A DNA stretch of 64,000 bases from Hydrogenophilales bacterium 16-61-112 (GCA_002257045.1 NCHD01000049.1:1-64000), one strand, 5' to 3'; counted from the first letter of the stretch, positions 19,184-26,795 are shown. Numbers and translations: made by a program. Notes: generated by a model from the letters alone, not told the origin.

Positions 19184-19760
19184 AAACGTGGCCTGAACGG
19201 CGGGGGAGAAACCGGGTTACCCACCCTTAAGGATTAAGGGCGGGGGCTAAACCGGCGGAGCCCTGACGGATCATGATTCATGAAACTGTCGGTCAACCAC
19301 GGATGAATCCGTGGCACCGAATCCCACTCGCCCTATGAACCGTCTCCCTCGGGCGAGGGGGATGAAACGGGAGGGGCAGGCTTGACCGCCTGCCCCGGTT
19401 GCGCGGGATCGTCTCCCGGCGCGTTCACGCACATCCTTGACCCGTGTATCCGGATCTTTTCAAAAACCTACCTGTTCGGTGCGGCAAGGGCTATACAACT
19501 TTAGTTGTAGGCAGCGGCAAGCCCCTGATTCCGCACTGATTGATTGCGTGTCTCCGGGTGCAAGCCTGCCGGGCCGGATGGGTTTCAGCCCGGTCTGCCG
19601 TTGACTCGCTTCATCCAGACAGGTATGCATGGCACATCAGTCCCGCTTGCGCCCTGTTTTGTTCCTGAAACGGGAAAATTGCACCAAAGTGAGTCTGCTT
19701 GCGCATGCGTGCTTACCCTTAAAAATATCCAAGCTACTGATTTTTAATGAATAAAGTTAT
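19184..19760. other. Long intergenic region rich in palindromes
   Basis: No gene is supported here. The left half holds several perfect inverted repeats: CCCTTAA/TTAAGGG at 19224-19240, CCACGGAT/ATCCGTGG at 19297-19314, and GGGGCAGGC/GCCTGCCCC at 19373-19396. None is followed by a T run, so none is a convincing terminator of metE. The right half, from about 19600, becomes AT-richer and leads to a sigma54 promoter. GCACCAAAGTGAGTC at 19681-19695 looks like a partial NtrC site. Confidence 0.5.
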
Positions 19761-19776
19761 TGGCACGTTGAATGCT
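19761..19776 (+). promoter_or_regulatory. Sigma54 promoter upstream of nasT
   Basis: TGGCACGTTGAATGCT has the GG and GC doublets at 19762-19763 and 19774-19775, separated by exactly 10 bases, as RpoN promoters need. Transcription would start near 19787, giving a leader of about 100 bases before nasT. A partial NtrC box about 70-80 bases upstream fits activation under nitrogen shortage. Confidence 0.7.
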
Positions 19777-19838
19777 TTAGAGGAAGTGGGACAACTGACC
19801 GCAAGGCTGGTTTGCCCAGGCAGTCTCCTCCGACTCGC

Positions 19839-19863
19839 GGCCTCTTCGGAGGCCGTCTTTTTT
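19839..19863 (+). terminator. Attenuator-type terminator in the nasT leader
   Basis: GGCCTC, loop TTCG, GAGGCC, then GTC and a run of seven T form a textbook intrinsic terminator inside the leader, 26 bases before the nasT start. The upstream segment CCTCCGA (about 19827-19833) can pair with TCGGAGG of the stem, offering an alternative structure that would undo the terminator. Confidence 0.8.
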
Positions 19864-19889
19864 GACCGGCGGAAAAACATGGACCGAAC

Positions 19890-20456
19890 ATGCGTGTACT
19901 GATTGTTGAAAACCAGCCCGACCGGCTGGCGATGCTGGTGCCTGCGCTCGAAGCGGCGGGCTGCGTGGTGATGGCCACGCTCAATTCCGCGCGCAGCCTG
20001 GATACGCAGATTCAGGCGCTGCGTCCCGACGTGGTGATCATCGCGCAAGACTCGCCCGACCGCGACACGCTGGAACACATCTGCGTGGTGAACCAGGACT
20101 GTCCGCGCCCAATCGTGATGTTCACCGACGACGGCAGCACCGAATCGATACGCGCGGCGACCCAGGCCGGCGTCACCTCGTATGTGGTGGACGGCCTCGA
20201 CCCGGCGCGGCTGCGGCCGATACTCGACGTGGCGGTGTCGCGTTTCGAAGCGCACCAGGCGCTGCACGACCAGCTCGAACAAACCCGGCTCGAACTGTCC
20301 GAGCGCAAGCTGGTCGACCAGGCCAAGGCGCACCTGATCAAACAGACCGGCGCGTCGGAAAACGAGGTGTATCGCCAGATGCGCAAGACCGCGATGGATC
20401 GCGGCATGAAGCTGGCAGACGTTGCGCGGCTGGTTTTGCAAAACCCACTTGCCTGA
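19890..20456 (+). CDS. nasT: NasT-like ANTAR response regulator
   Basis: 188 residues. A receiver-like N-terminal domain (MRVLIVENQPDRL, VVIIAQDSPDRD) lacks the standard acidic pocket, and the C-terminal ANTAR RNA-binding domain is clear (LSERKLVDQAKAHLIKQTG, ENEVYRQMRKTAMDRGMKLADVARLVL). NasT-type proteins bind paired hexaloop hairpins in leader RNA and prevent termination of nitrate or nitrite assimilation operons; the sensor NasS is often encoded beside them but is not seen here, although NrtA itself belongs to the NasS fold. Expression is likely driven by the sigma54 promoter at 19761. Confidence 0.9.
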   Translation: MRVLIVENQPDRLAMLVPALEAAGCVVMATLNSARSLDTQIQALRPDVVIIAQDSPDRDTLEHICVVNQDCPRPIVMFTDDGSTESIRAATQAGVTSYVVDGLDPARLRPILDVAVSRFEAHQALHDQLEQTRLELSERKLVDQAKAHLIKQTGASENEVYRQMRKTAMDRGMKLADVARLVLQNPLA

Positions 20457-20479
20457 ATGGTGCATGCCTGAGTCAGGCA

Positions 20480-20494
20480 GCACTGAATGGGTGC
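20480..20494. promoter_or_regulatory. Candidate NtrC binding site
   Basis: GCACTGAATGGGTGC matches the NtrC pattern GCAC(T/C)-N5-GGTGC with dyad symmetry. It lies about 115 bases upstream of the expected start of the nrtA transcript, a normal distance for an enhancer-type activator of a sigma54 promoter. A further GGTGC half-site lies just upstream at about 20459. Confidence 0.65.
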
Positions 20495-20570
20495 GCAAGC
20501 CGGCGTGCCGGACAGGCAGGATCAAGCTGAAAGCACATAAATCCCAATCAATACAATGATCTGATAAGGC

Positions 20571-20586
20571 TGGCACAGCCATTGCT
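20571..20586 (+). promoter_or_regulatory. Sigma54 promoter upstream of nrtA
   Basis: TGGCACAGCCATTGCT fits the RpoN consensus TGGCAC-N5-TTGC with GG at 20572-20573 and GC at 20584-20585, 10 bases apart. The predicted start near 20597 produces a leader that begins just before the first ANTAR hairpin. Confidence 0.8.
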
Positions 20587-20601
20587 AAACCTGAACTGAA
20601 C

Positions 20602-20665
20602 AGCTGCAACGGCGTGGCTTTCAGGATCACCGAGCAACCATTACATCAACGGACAAAGGCGTCCG
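20602..20665 (+). ncRNA. Dual-hexaloop ANTAR target RNA in the nrtA leader
   Basis: Two hairpins with six-base loops are visible. P1 is AGCTGC-loop AACGGC-GTGGCT at 20602-20619 and P2 is CGGAC-loop AAAGGC-GTCCG at 20650-20665. Both loops have A at position 1 and G at position 4, the hallmark of ANTAR protein targets. P2 shares bases with the left arm of the following terminator, so forming P2 would block termination. This is the expected target of the nasT product encoded just upstream. Confidence 0.8.
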
Positions 20666-20690
20666 CCCGCATCGGGCGACGCCTTTTTTT
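20658..20690 (+). terminator. Regulated terminator in the nrtA leader
   Basis: GGCGTCCGCCCG (20658-20669) pairs with CGGGCGACGCC (20673-20683), with one bulged C, followed by seven T. It lies 15 bases before the nrtA start. Its left arm overlaps ANTAR hairpin P2, giving a switch between terminated and read-through transcripts. Confidence 0.88.
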
Positions 20691-20704
20691 ATTTGGAGAA
20701 CACT

Positions 20705-21898
20705 GTGAGCGACACCAAGAAAATCGTGCTGGTCAACGAACCGGTCGTGCAGGACACGAGCAAGCGGGATTTCATGAAAAAAACCGTCGGCCTGTCCGCA
20801 GCCGCCGCTCTGATGACGCTGGTTGCGCCGGGCGTGCGCCAGGGCGCCTGGGCAGCGGGTTCCGACGCGCCGGAAAAACCTAATCTGAGTATCGGCTTCA
20901 TTCCCTTGACCGATTGCGCGTCGGTGGTGATGGCGTCGGTCAAGGGCTTCGACAAGAAATACGGCCTCACCATCACGCCGTCGAAAGAGGCTTCGTGGGC
21001 AGCGGTGCGCGACAAACTGGTGAGCGGCGAGCTCGACGCGGCGCATGTGCTGTACGGCCTGATCTACGGCGTGCAGCTGGGCATCGGCGGGCCGAAAAAG
21101 GATATGGCCGTGCTGGCGTCGCTCAATAACAACGGTCAGGCGATCACGCTGTCCAACCTGCTCAAGTCCAAGGGCGTGACCGACGGCGCCTCGCTCGCCA
21201 AGCAGATCAAGGCTGAGCCGAAGGAATACACCTTCGCCCAGACCTTCCCCACTGGCACCCATGCGATGTGGCTGTATTACTGGCTGGCGGCTTATGGCAT
21301 CAACCCCTTCACCCAGGCCAAGGTCATCACCGTGCCGCCGCCGCAAATGATCGCCAACATGCGCGTCGACAACATGGACGGCTTCTGCGTTGGCGAACCG
21401 TGGGGCGCGCGCGCGATCCGCGACAACATCGGCTTCACTGCCGTGACCACGCAGGAAATCTGGAAGGATCATCCGGAAAAGGTGCTGGGCACCACCGCAG
21501 CCTTTGTCGCGCAGTATCCGAATACAGCCCGCGCCATGGTGGCGGCGATTCTTGACGCGTCGAAATACATCGACACCATGAGCAACCGTTCCGAAGTCGC
21601 CAAGGTCATTTCGGCCAAGTCCTACGTCAACACCGACTTCGACTCGATCGAGGACCGCATGCTCGGCCAGTACGACAACGGCATCGGCAAGAAGTGGAAA
21701 GACCCCAACAAGGATCACCCCGACTACCTGGCGGTGGCGAAAAAAGTCAACCGCATCGACATCTACAAGCAGGCCGCCGCGATGACCAAGACGCCGTTGC
21801 CGAAGTCCGACATGCGCAGCAGCAAGCTGATCGACGGCGTGGTGTGGGACGGTTCCAATCCGAAGGCGTACGCCGACGGCTTCAAGGTCAAGGTCTGA
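20705..21898 (+). CDS. nrtA: NrtA-like nitrate/cyanate-type ABC substrate-binding protein
   Basis: 397 residues from the GTG at 20705, which follows TTGGAGA. A Tat-type leader is visible (SKRDFMKKTVGLSAAAA, ending near WAAG). The mature part belongs to the NrtA/CmpA/SsuA-like fold: LSIGFIPLTDCASVVMASVKG, FPTGTHAMWLYYWLAAYGINP and FCVGEPWGARAI, all typical of nitrate, bicarbonate or cyanate binders. It captures the anion in the periplasm for the NrtB/NrtD transporter. Which anion cannot be decided by eye; NasT and NtrC control favours nitrate/nitrite, the upstream thiocyanate enzyme makes cyanate an attractive alternative. Confidence 0.88.
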   Translation: MSDTKKIVLVNEPVVQDTSKRDFMKKTVGLSAAAALMTLVAPGVRQGAWAAGSDAPEKPNLSIGFIPLTDCASVVMASVKGFDKKYGLTITPSKEASWAAVRDKLVSGELDAAHVLYGLIYGVQLGIGGPKKDMAVLASLNNNGQAITLSNLLKSKGVTDGASLAKQIKAEPKEYTFAQTFPTGTHAMWLYYWLAAYGINPFTQAKVITVPPPQMIANMRVDNMDGFCVGEPWGARAIRDNIGFTAVTTQEIWKDHPEKVLGTTAAFVAQYPNTARAMVAAILDASKYIDTMSNRSEVAKVISAKSYVNTDFDSIEDRMLGQYDNGIGKKWKDPNKDHPDYLAVAKKVNRIDIYKQAAAMTKTPLPKSDMRSSKLIDGVVWDGSNPKAYADGFKVKV

Positions 21899-21960
21899 CC
21901 TGCACCGAGTGCAACTGATATGTGCGCCCCGGCCGTGGCCGGGGCAAAAGGAGAACTTGC

Positions 21961-22875
21961 ATGAATGCCATCACCCTGAATGACCGAAGTTTGAAAGACG
22001 TTATGGACGCCCCCGAAACCACGCCGCTGGCCGCGAGCCAGGAGGCCACGCCTGTTGCGCGACGCACCCCGCTGTTCGAGACCGAGTCCGGCAAGCGTTT
22101 CATCGAAGGTGTAGCCAACCTGTTCAAGGCCGCCTTTCCGCCACTGCTCGGCATCCTGTTTTTTGTCGCGCTGTGGGCCTTGATCGCCAACACCAACAAG
22201 TCCATCCCCGGCCCGGCCGAAACCTGGGACGCCGCGGTGGTGCTGTTTTCCGACCCGTTCTATGACAATGGCCCGAACGACAAGGGCATCGGCTGGAACA
22301 TCCTCAACTCGCTGTATCGCGTCGGCATCGGCTTCGGCCTGGCTGCTGCGGTCGGCATCCCGCTGGGCTTCATGATCGGCCGCTTCGACTTTCTCAATCG
22401 CATGCTGTCGCCGGTGATCAGCATCCTGCGTCCGGTGTCGCCGCTGGCCTGGCTGCCGATCGGCCTGCTGGTGCTGCAAAAAGCCGAACCGGCGTCGATC
22501 TGGGTGATCTTCATCTCAAGCATCTGGCCGATGGTGTTGAACACCGCCGCCGGCGTGCAGCGCATTCCGCAGGATTACCTGAACGTCGCGCGGGTGCTGA
22601 ATCTGTCCGAGTTCAAGGTGTTCAGCAAGATCCTGTTCCCGGCGGTGCTGCCCTATGTGCTGACCGGCGTGCGGCTGGCCATCGGCGTCGCCTGGCTGGT
22701 GATCGTCGCGGCCGAAATGCTCACCGGCGGCGTCGGCATCGGCTTCTGGGTGTGGGACGAGTGGAACAACCTCAACGTCGCCCACATCATCATCGCCATC
22801 TTTGTCGTCGGCATCGTCGGGCTGCTGCTCGAGCAGATGCTGATGCTGATCGCAAAACGATTCTCGTATGACTAA
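21961..22875 (+). CDS. nrtB: NrtB-like ABC transporter permease
   Basis: 304 residues from ATG 21961 with GGAGAA upstream. After a polar N-terminus of about 50 residues there are some six membrane segments, and the permease signature for coupling to the ATPase is seen near LNVARVLNLSEFKVFSKILFP. Sequence stretches such as PVSPLAWLPIGLLVL are shared with nitrate and cyanate permeases. It is preceded by nrtA and followed by nrtD, with a heptamer-repeat element in the gap. Confidence 0.9.
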   Translation: MNAITLNDRSLKDVMDAPETTPLAASQEATPVARRTPLFETESGKRFIEGVANLFKAAFPPLLGILFFVALWALIANTNKSIPGPAETWDAAVVLFSDPFYDNGPNDKGIGWNILNSLYRVGIGFGLAAAVGIPLGFMIGRFDFLNRMLSPVISILRPVSPLAWLPIGLLVLQKAEPASIWVIFISSIWPMVLNTAAGVQRIPQDYLNVARVLNLSEFKVFSKILFPAVLPYVLTGVRLAIGVAWLVIVAAEMLTGGVGIGFWVWDEWNNLNVAHIIIAIFVVGIVGLLLEQMLMLIAKRFSYD

Positions 22876-22961
22876 GCGGTAAGCAGGAAGCGGCGAGCGG
22901 AAAAGGCAGCGTGCCTTCGCTCACCGCCAACCGCTCACTGCTTACCGCTCACCGCTCACGG
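22875..22961. repeat. Inverted arms of tandem 7-base repeats
   Basis: The gap between nrtB and nrtD is built of heptamers. On the left are AGCGGTA, AGCAGGA, AGCGGCG, AGCGGAA; on the right TCGCTCA, CCGCCAA, CCGCTCA, CTGCTTA, CCGCTCA, CCGCTCA. The two arms are complementary (for example GCGGTAAGCAG at 22876-22886 with CTGCTTACCGC at 22938-22948), so the transcript would fold into a long imperfect hairpin within the operon. Confidence 0.75.
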
Positions 22962-22970
22962 AGAAAAAAC

Positions 22971-23768
22971 ATGCAAAGCTACGTTCAAATCGAAAACGCC
23001 TCGATGGTATTCAGTACCAAAAAAGGCAAGTTCACCGCGCTCACGGACATCAACCTTAACGTTAATCAGGGCGAGTTCATCGCGCTGATCGGCCACTCGG
23101 GCTGCGGCAAGTCCACCCTGCTCAATCTGGTGGCGGGCCTGCTCGACGCCACCGACGGCGTGCTGCTGCTCGCCAACAAGGAAATCAAGGGGCCGGGACC
23201 GGAACGCTCGGTGGTGTTCCAGAACCATTCGCTGCTGCCCTGGCTGACGTCGTTCGAGAACGTCTACCTCGCGGTGGAAAAAGTGTTCGGCGACAAGGAA
23301 AGCAAGGCGCAGCTGAAGGCGCGCACCACCGCCGCGCTGGAGCTGGTGGGCCTGACCCACGCGGCGGCCAAGCTGCCGGGCGAAATCTCCGGCGGCATGA
23401 AGCAGCGCGTCGGCATTGCCCGCGCGCTGGCGATGGAGCCGAAAGTGCTGCTGATGGACGAGCCCTTCGGCGCGCTCGACGCGCTGACCCGCGCCCACCT
23501 GCAGGACGAGCTGATGAAGATCGTCGCCGCGACGCAAAGCACGGTCATCATGGTGACGCACGACGTCGACGAAGCCGTGCTGCTGTCCGACCGCATCGTG
23601 ATGATGACCAACGGCCCGGCCGCCACCATCGGCGAGATACTCACGGTGGACCTGCCGCGCCCGCGCGAACGTCTGCAACTGGCGCACGATCCCGCGTATC
23701 ACGAACTGCGCAGCCAGGTGCTCGAATTTCTTTACAGCCGTCAGATGCGACCCAAGGAGGCCGCCTGA
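22971..23768 (+). CDS. nrtD: NrtD-like ABC transporter ATPase
   Basis: 265 residues. Walker A is GHSGCGKST, the Q-loop lies in VVFQNHSLLPWL, the signature is ISGGMKQRVGIARALAMEPK, Walker B is VLLMDEPFGALD and the switch His lies in VTHDVDEAV. The family match is to the NrtC/NrtD/CynD/SsuB group. It energises uptake of the anion bound by NrtA. The start follows GGAGAAAAAAC. The next gene begins 9 bases after its stop, which implies a longer operon. Confidence 0.92.
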   Translation: MQSYVQIENASMVFSTKKGKFTALTDINLNVNQGEFIALIGHSGCGKSTLLNLVAGLLDATDGVLLLANKEIKGPGPERSVVFQNHSLLPWLTSFENVYLAVEKVFGDKESKAQLKARTTAALELVGLTHAAAKLPGEISGGMKQRVGIARALAMEPKVLLMDEPFGALDALTRAHLQDELMKIVAATQSTVIMVTHDVDEAVLLSDRIVMMTNGPAATIGEILTVDLPRPRERLQLAHDPAYHELRSQVLEFLYSRQMRPKEAA

Positions 23769-23777
23769 CCCACGCCC

Positions 23778-24281
23778 ATGTCGCCTGGCCCTGATTCGCA
23801 CTGGAAGCAATATCGTGGCGACCCGGCCATTCGCGGCGGGTTGTTCGAGCAGTGTCGGGTGCGTTCGGCGATGGACGACCAGTTCAACGAGACCTTCGCC
23901 CAGGTCGAACGGTTGATGTGCGGGCACGGCGTGTTCCACGCCAAGCTGCATTTCTCCAGCAGCCGCGCCACGCTGTGGCTGTACAGCGACCCTCACCGCT
24001 ACCGGGTACTGTCGGTAGACGAATTGCTGACCGCCACGCCGTGCCCGACCTGTCCGTCGACCCATTACCCGCTCGATGCCGTGGTCGAGCCGCAGCGCAT
24101 ACGCGAGATCCTCGAGCTGTTCCGCACCCTGCGCTTTTCGGATGAACAGTTCTACCTGCGCTCGGGCTCGCTCAACCTGATCAACGGCCTGGTCGGGCTG
24201 AATTTCTCCTGCGATGGCAGCCACTACCTGCCCGCCGACGAATTTCTGGCTTCGCCGCTGGCGCGCTGGTTCAGCAAGTAA
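23778..24281 (+). CDS. Conserved-looking protein of unknown function
   Basis: 167 residues, probably soluble; no signal peptide or membrane segment. I do not recognise the family. A central CPTCPSTHYP motif could bind a metal, and CGHGVFHAKLHF near residue 48 supplies more Cys and His. It is tightly packed between nrtD (9 bases) and the next gene (8 bases) and so is probably part of the nitrogen-controlled operon. Confidence 0.7.
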   Translation: MSPGPDSHWKQYRGDPAIRGGLFEQCRVRSAMDDQFNETFAQVERLMCGHGVFHAKLHFSSSRATLWLYSDPHRYRVLSVDELLTATPCPTCPSTHYPLDAVVEPQRIREILELFRTLRFSDEQFYLRSGSLNLINGLVGLNFSCDGSHYLPADEFLASPLARWFSK

Positions 24282-24289
24282 ATTTTTTC

Positions 24290-25255
24290 ATGGCCCATCC
24301 CAGCACGCTTGCCATCATCGAGCGTTACGACGAGTACCGTCACGCGCTGGACGCGCTGATCGCCTCCATCGTCACCGGCATCGCCAGCCCGACGCTGTTC
24401 GACGACGCTGCCGCACGTGACGAAGCGGTGCACTGTGCCGGCAAGCACTATCCGTTTGTCGACCTGCTGTATCTGCTGGATGCGGACGGCGTGCAGCTGA
24501 CCCCCAACCTGCCGGTGCGCAAGGGCCATCCGGCCGCCGGGCGCGGGCAGGGTGCCCACCGCGCGCAGCGGCCTTACTTCGTGCTGGCACAGGCCCGGAC
24601 AGGCGGCGTGGCGATCACCGCGCCCTACCTGTCCAGCGCCAGCGGGCTGCTCTGCATCACCGCCATCGTGCAGATCCAGCTCGGCGCGGAAACCGGCTAT
24701 CTGGTGCTCGACATCGACCTCGCCGAGGCGGTGGCCTTCCTCATGGGTGATGGCCTGCGGAAGCGCTTCGTGCCGTTCTTCCGAGCGGTGTACAGCTTCA
24801 TCGTCGCCGGGCTGTTCGCCGTGGTGGCGCTGCTCGGCTACGCCGCGCTGGTCGAACTGAGCGAAATCTTCACCCAGGCCGAAAGCGCCGACCTGCACCT
24901 CAAACCCTTCGGCGTGATCATTTTCCTCACCCTGGGGCTGGCGGTGTTCGACCTCGGCAAGACCATCCTCGAAGAGGAAGTACTGATGCACAAGGACGTC
25001 TATCGTCACAGCTCCACCCGCCGCACCATCACCCGCTTCATGGCGGCGATCCTGATCGCGGTATCGATCGAGGGCCTGCTGCTGATGTTCAAGTCCGCCG
25101 TGGGAAACGCCGAGCGGGTGCTCGACGGCGTGTGGATGATGGCGACCGCCGTCGGGCTGCTGGTCGGGCTCGGCCTCTACGTCTACCTGGGCGCGCGCGC
25201 CGAGCAGCTGCTCTTGAGCCAAAAGCCAAAAGCAGGCACGATCAAGTCTCTCTGA
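24290..25255 (+). CDS. Membrane protein with PDC/Cache-like sensor domain
   Basis: 321 residues. The first 160 or so read as a PDC/Cache ligand-sensing domain: VDLLYLLDADGVQLTPNL, RPYFVLAQARTGGVAITAPYLSSASG and LCITAIVQI are typical phrases. Two groups of membrane segments follow (about 165-190, 205-225, 245-265, 280-305). There is no kinase, GGDEF or methyl-accepting part, so the output is unclear. It lies 8 bases after the preceding gene and 16 before anbu. It could relay an outside signal, perhaps substrate level, to its neighbours. Confidence 0.7.
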   Translation: MAHPSTLAIIERYDEYRHALDALIASIVTGIASPTLFDDAAARDEAVHCAGKHYPFVDLLYLLDADGVQLTPNLPVRKGHPAAGRGQGAHRAQRPYFVLAQARTGGVAITAPYLSSASGLLCITAIVQIQLGAETGYLVLDIDLAEAVAFLMGDGLRKRFVPFFRAVYSFIVAGLFAVVALLGYAALVELSEIFTQAESADLHLKPFGVIIFLTLGLAVFDLGKTILEEEVLMHKDVYRHSSTRRTITRFMAAILIAVSIEGLLLMFKSAVGNAERVLDGVWMMATAVGLLVGLGLYVYLGARAEQLLLSQKPKAGTIKSL

Positions 25256-25271
25256 AAGAAAGCCCCGCGCC

Positions 25272-26051
25272 ATGACTTATTGCGTCGCCATCAAGACCGA
25301 CGACGGCCTGATATTTGCGTCCGACTCGCTCACCAATGCCGGAATCGACCATGTCAGCACCTACTCCAAGATGCACAGCTTCGTGCAGCCCGGCGAGCGC
25401 ATGTTCGTGCTGCTGGCGGCGGGCAACCTCGCCACCACCCAGGCCGTGGTCAAGCGCCTGCGCGACGACTGCCGCCTCAACCACCCGGTGTGCCTGAACA
25501 CCGTCTATTCGATCAGCGACGCCGTCGATTACGTCGGCACCGTTTCCACCGAAGTCCAGCGCATTCAGGCTGCGCGCGATGCAAACACCAACTTCGAAGC
25601 CACCTTCATTTTTGGCGGCCAGATCGACGGCCAGCCGCCCGAAACCTTCCTGATCTATCCGCAGGGCAACCATATCCACGAATCCGCCACGCACCCGTTT
25701 TTGCAGATCGGCGAAACCAAATACGGCAAGCCGATTCTCGACCGCGTGATTCGCCACGACACCCCGCTCGAACAGGCCGCGCGCTGCGCGCTGGTGTCGA
25801 TCAACTCGACCATCCGTTCCAACCTCACCGTCGGCCCGCCGGTCGAACTGCTGATCTACAACACCGACGCACTCAACGGCGGCCGCCGGCTGGTGTTTTC
25901 CGAAGACCATCCCTACTACCGCTCGCTGGCCAACGCCTGGAACGAAGGCCTGCGCCAGGCGCTCAACAACCTGCCGCCGTTCGAATGGGAAAATCAGCCG
26001 CAGCCGTTGCAGGTAGTGGCGACGGGTGACAACGGGCAGATGCAGGGGTGA
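25272..26051 (+). CDS. Anbu, proteasome-like peptidase
   Basis: 259 residues. The N-terminus MTYCVAIKTDDGLIFASDS, with Thr2 as the likely nucleophile once Met is removed, followed by LTNAGIDHVSTYSKM, is characteristic of Anbu, the bacterial ancestral beta-subunit relative of HslV and the proteasome. Anbu particles assemble as open rings or helices, and the substrate is unknown. Elsewhere anbu usually sits with genes for an alpha-E protein, a transglutaminase-like protein and an ATP-grasp protein; none of those is here. Instead it closes an apparent operon with nrt genes. The betaproteobacterial BPH subunit is the alternative, but the N-terminal motif favours Anbu. Confidence 0.85.
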   Translation: MTYCVAIKTDDGLIFASDSLTNAGIDHVSTYSKMHSFVQPGERMFVLLAAGNLATTQAVVKRLRDDCRLNHPVCLNTVYSISDAVDYVGTVSTEVQRIQAARDANTNFEATFIFGGQIDGQPPETFLIYPQGNHIHESATHPFLQIGETKYGKPILDRVIRHDTPLEQAARCALVSINSTIRSNLTVGPPVELLIYNTDALNGGRRLVFSEDHPYYRSLANAWNEGLRQALNNLPPFEWENQPQPLQVVATGDNGQMQG

Positions 26052-26141
26052 GTAGGGTGGTGGGGGATACTGGAACGCTTCGTGTGGGTTCGACCGCGCG
26101 TAATTGACCTGTTAGCGCTTCCCTGATTAGTGAGCATCGAT

Positions 26142-26357
26142 TTAACTGCCTGCATCAAGTCGATTCAGTATCCTAAACGCCTGTTGCACGTCACCTTGCG
26201 CGGCCAATGTGCGAAACCGGTTTTCAGTGTCCCAAACTGCCAGTGCCTGAGCACGCATTTCTTCTACCAGCTTATTGACGCTTAAGCCCCGACTCCGAGC
26301 CAGCGATTTGAGCCGTTCTGCTGTGTTATCCGGCAAACGAACCGTCAACGTACTCAT
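26142..26357 (-). CDS. Ribbon-helix-helix antitoxin-like protein
   Basis: 71 residues. The start STLTVRLPDNTAERLKSLA, then RGLSVNKLVEEMRAQAL, is a CopG/Arc-type ribbon-helix-helix with the usual beta strand and two helices; the tail could bind a toxin. A tail of an upstream reading frame overlaps its start by an ATGA, suggesting that a toxin gene once preceded it. Confidence 0.75.
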   Translation of the reverse strand: MSTLTVRLPDNTAERLKSLARSRGLSVNKLVEEMRAQALAVWDTENRFRTLAAQGDVQQAFRILNRLDAGS

Positions 26358-26446
26358 CGTTTTTTCTCCAAATATTCTGCAGGCGTGAGCTTCCGCAATC
26401 CATTTAACAGTAGCTCGCCACGGCGAACGTCTCGAACGGTGTGGGT
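26354..26446 (-). pseudogene. Toxin-gene remnant, possibly PIN-domain C-terminus
   Basis: The frame ending at 26354 reads LLNGLRKLTPAEYLEKKR at its end, a phrase like the C-terminus of PIN-family toxins of the COG1569 type (ILTPAEFL). Its stop overlaps the start of the RHH antitoxin gene by ATGA. The rest of the toxin is missing, because an orphan brnA lies directly upstream. The assignment rests on about 18 residues only. Confidence 0.35.
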
Positions 26447-26501
26447 TGTGGCTTGTATGCTGTTTTTGTGCACGCCTGAAACGGCTGTCAGGTCAAGCCG
26501 G

Positions 26502-26795
26502 TCATTGCCGCCCAATAGGATGCTCGGCAATAAACTGGCGCAGAGCTGAATCCATACGGGTCTGCCAGCCTTCGCCCGTTGCGCGAAATTGCGTCACCAC
26601 ATCACGCGACAGGCGAATGGTGATGCGTTCCTTCGTCACTTCTGCCTTTGGGCGGCCAATACGGGCAATCGGCTTCACCTTTTTCCATTCCTCGTCGGAC
26701 ACTGAATAGGCATCAGGGTCGGCATCAATGCCTGTTTGAATACGGGCATCCTCTTGGGGCGTTGGAATGATTGTTCCGGGTTTAAGTTTGGGCAT
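26502..26795 (-). CDS. brnA: BrnA-like antitoxin, orphan copy
   Basis: 97 residues, clearly related to the second BrnA 560 bases away: both start MPKLK, share a (T/A)PxEDAxI stretch and end WQTR(M/V)(D/N)(S/A)ALRQFIAEHP. BrnA proteins repress their own promoter and neutralise the BrnT ribonuclease. No intact brnT precedes it, only a C-terminal remnant, so this copy is an orphan that may cross-regulate the intact brnTA pair. Confidence 0.8.
   Translation of the reverse strand: MPKLKPGTIIPTPQEDARIQTGIDADPDAYSVSDEEWKKVKPIARIGRPKAEVTKERITIRLSRDVVTQFRATGEGWQTRMDSALRQFIAEHPIGRQ

Noticed and set aside
19200-19400. Rho-independent terminator of metE
   Set aside because: Several strong stems are present, but none has a T run behind it.
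19628-19650. Second sigma54-like site TGGCAC...TTGC upstream of nasT
   Set aside because: The spacing between the GG and GC elements is about 16 bases instead of 10.
22875-22961. CRISPR array
   Set aside because: The repeats are contiguous 7-base units in inverted arms, without spacers, and no cas gene is present.
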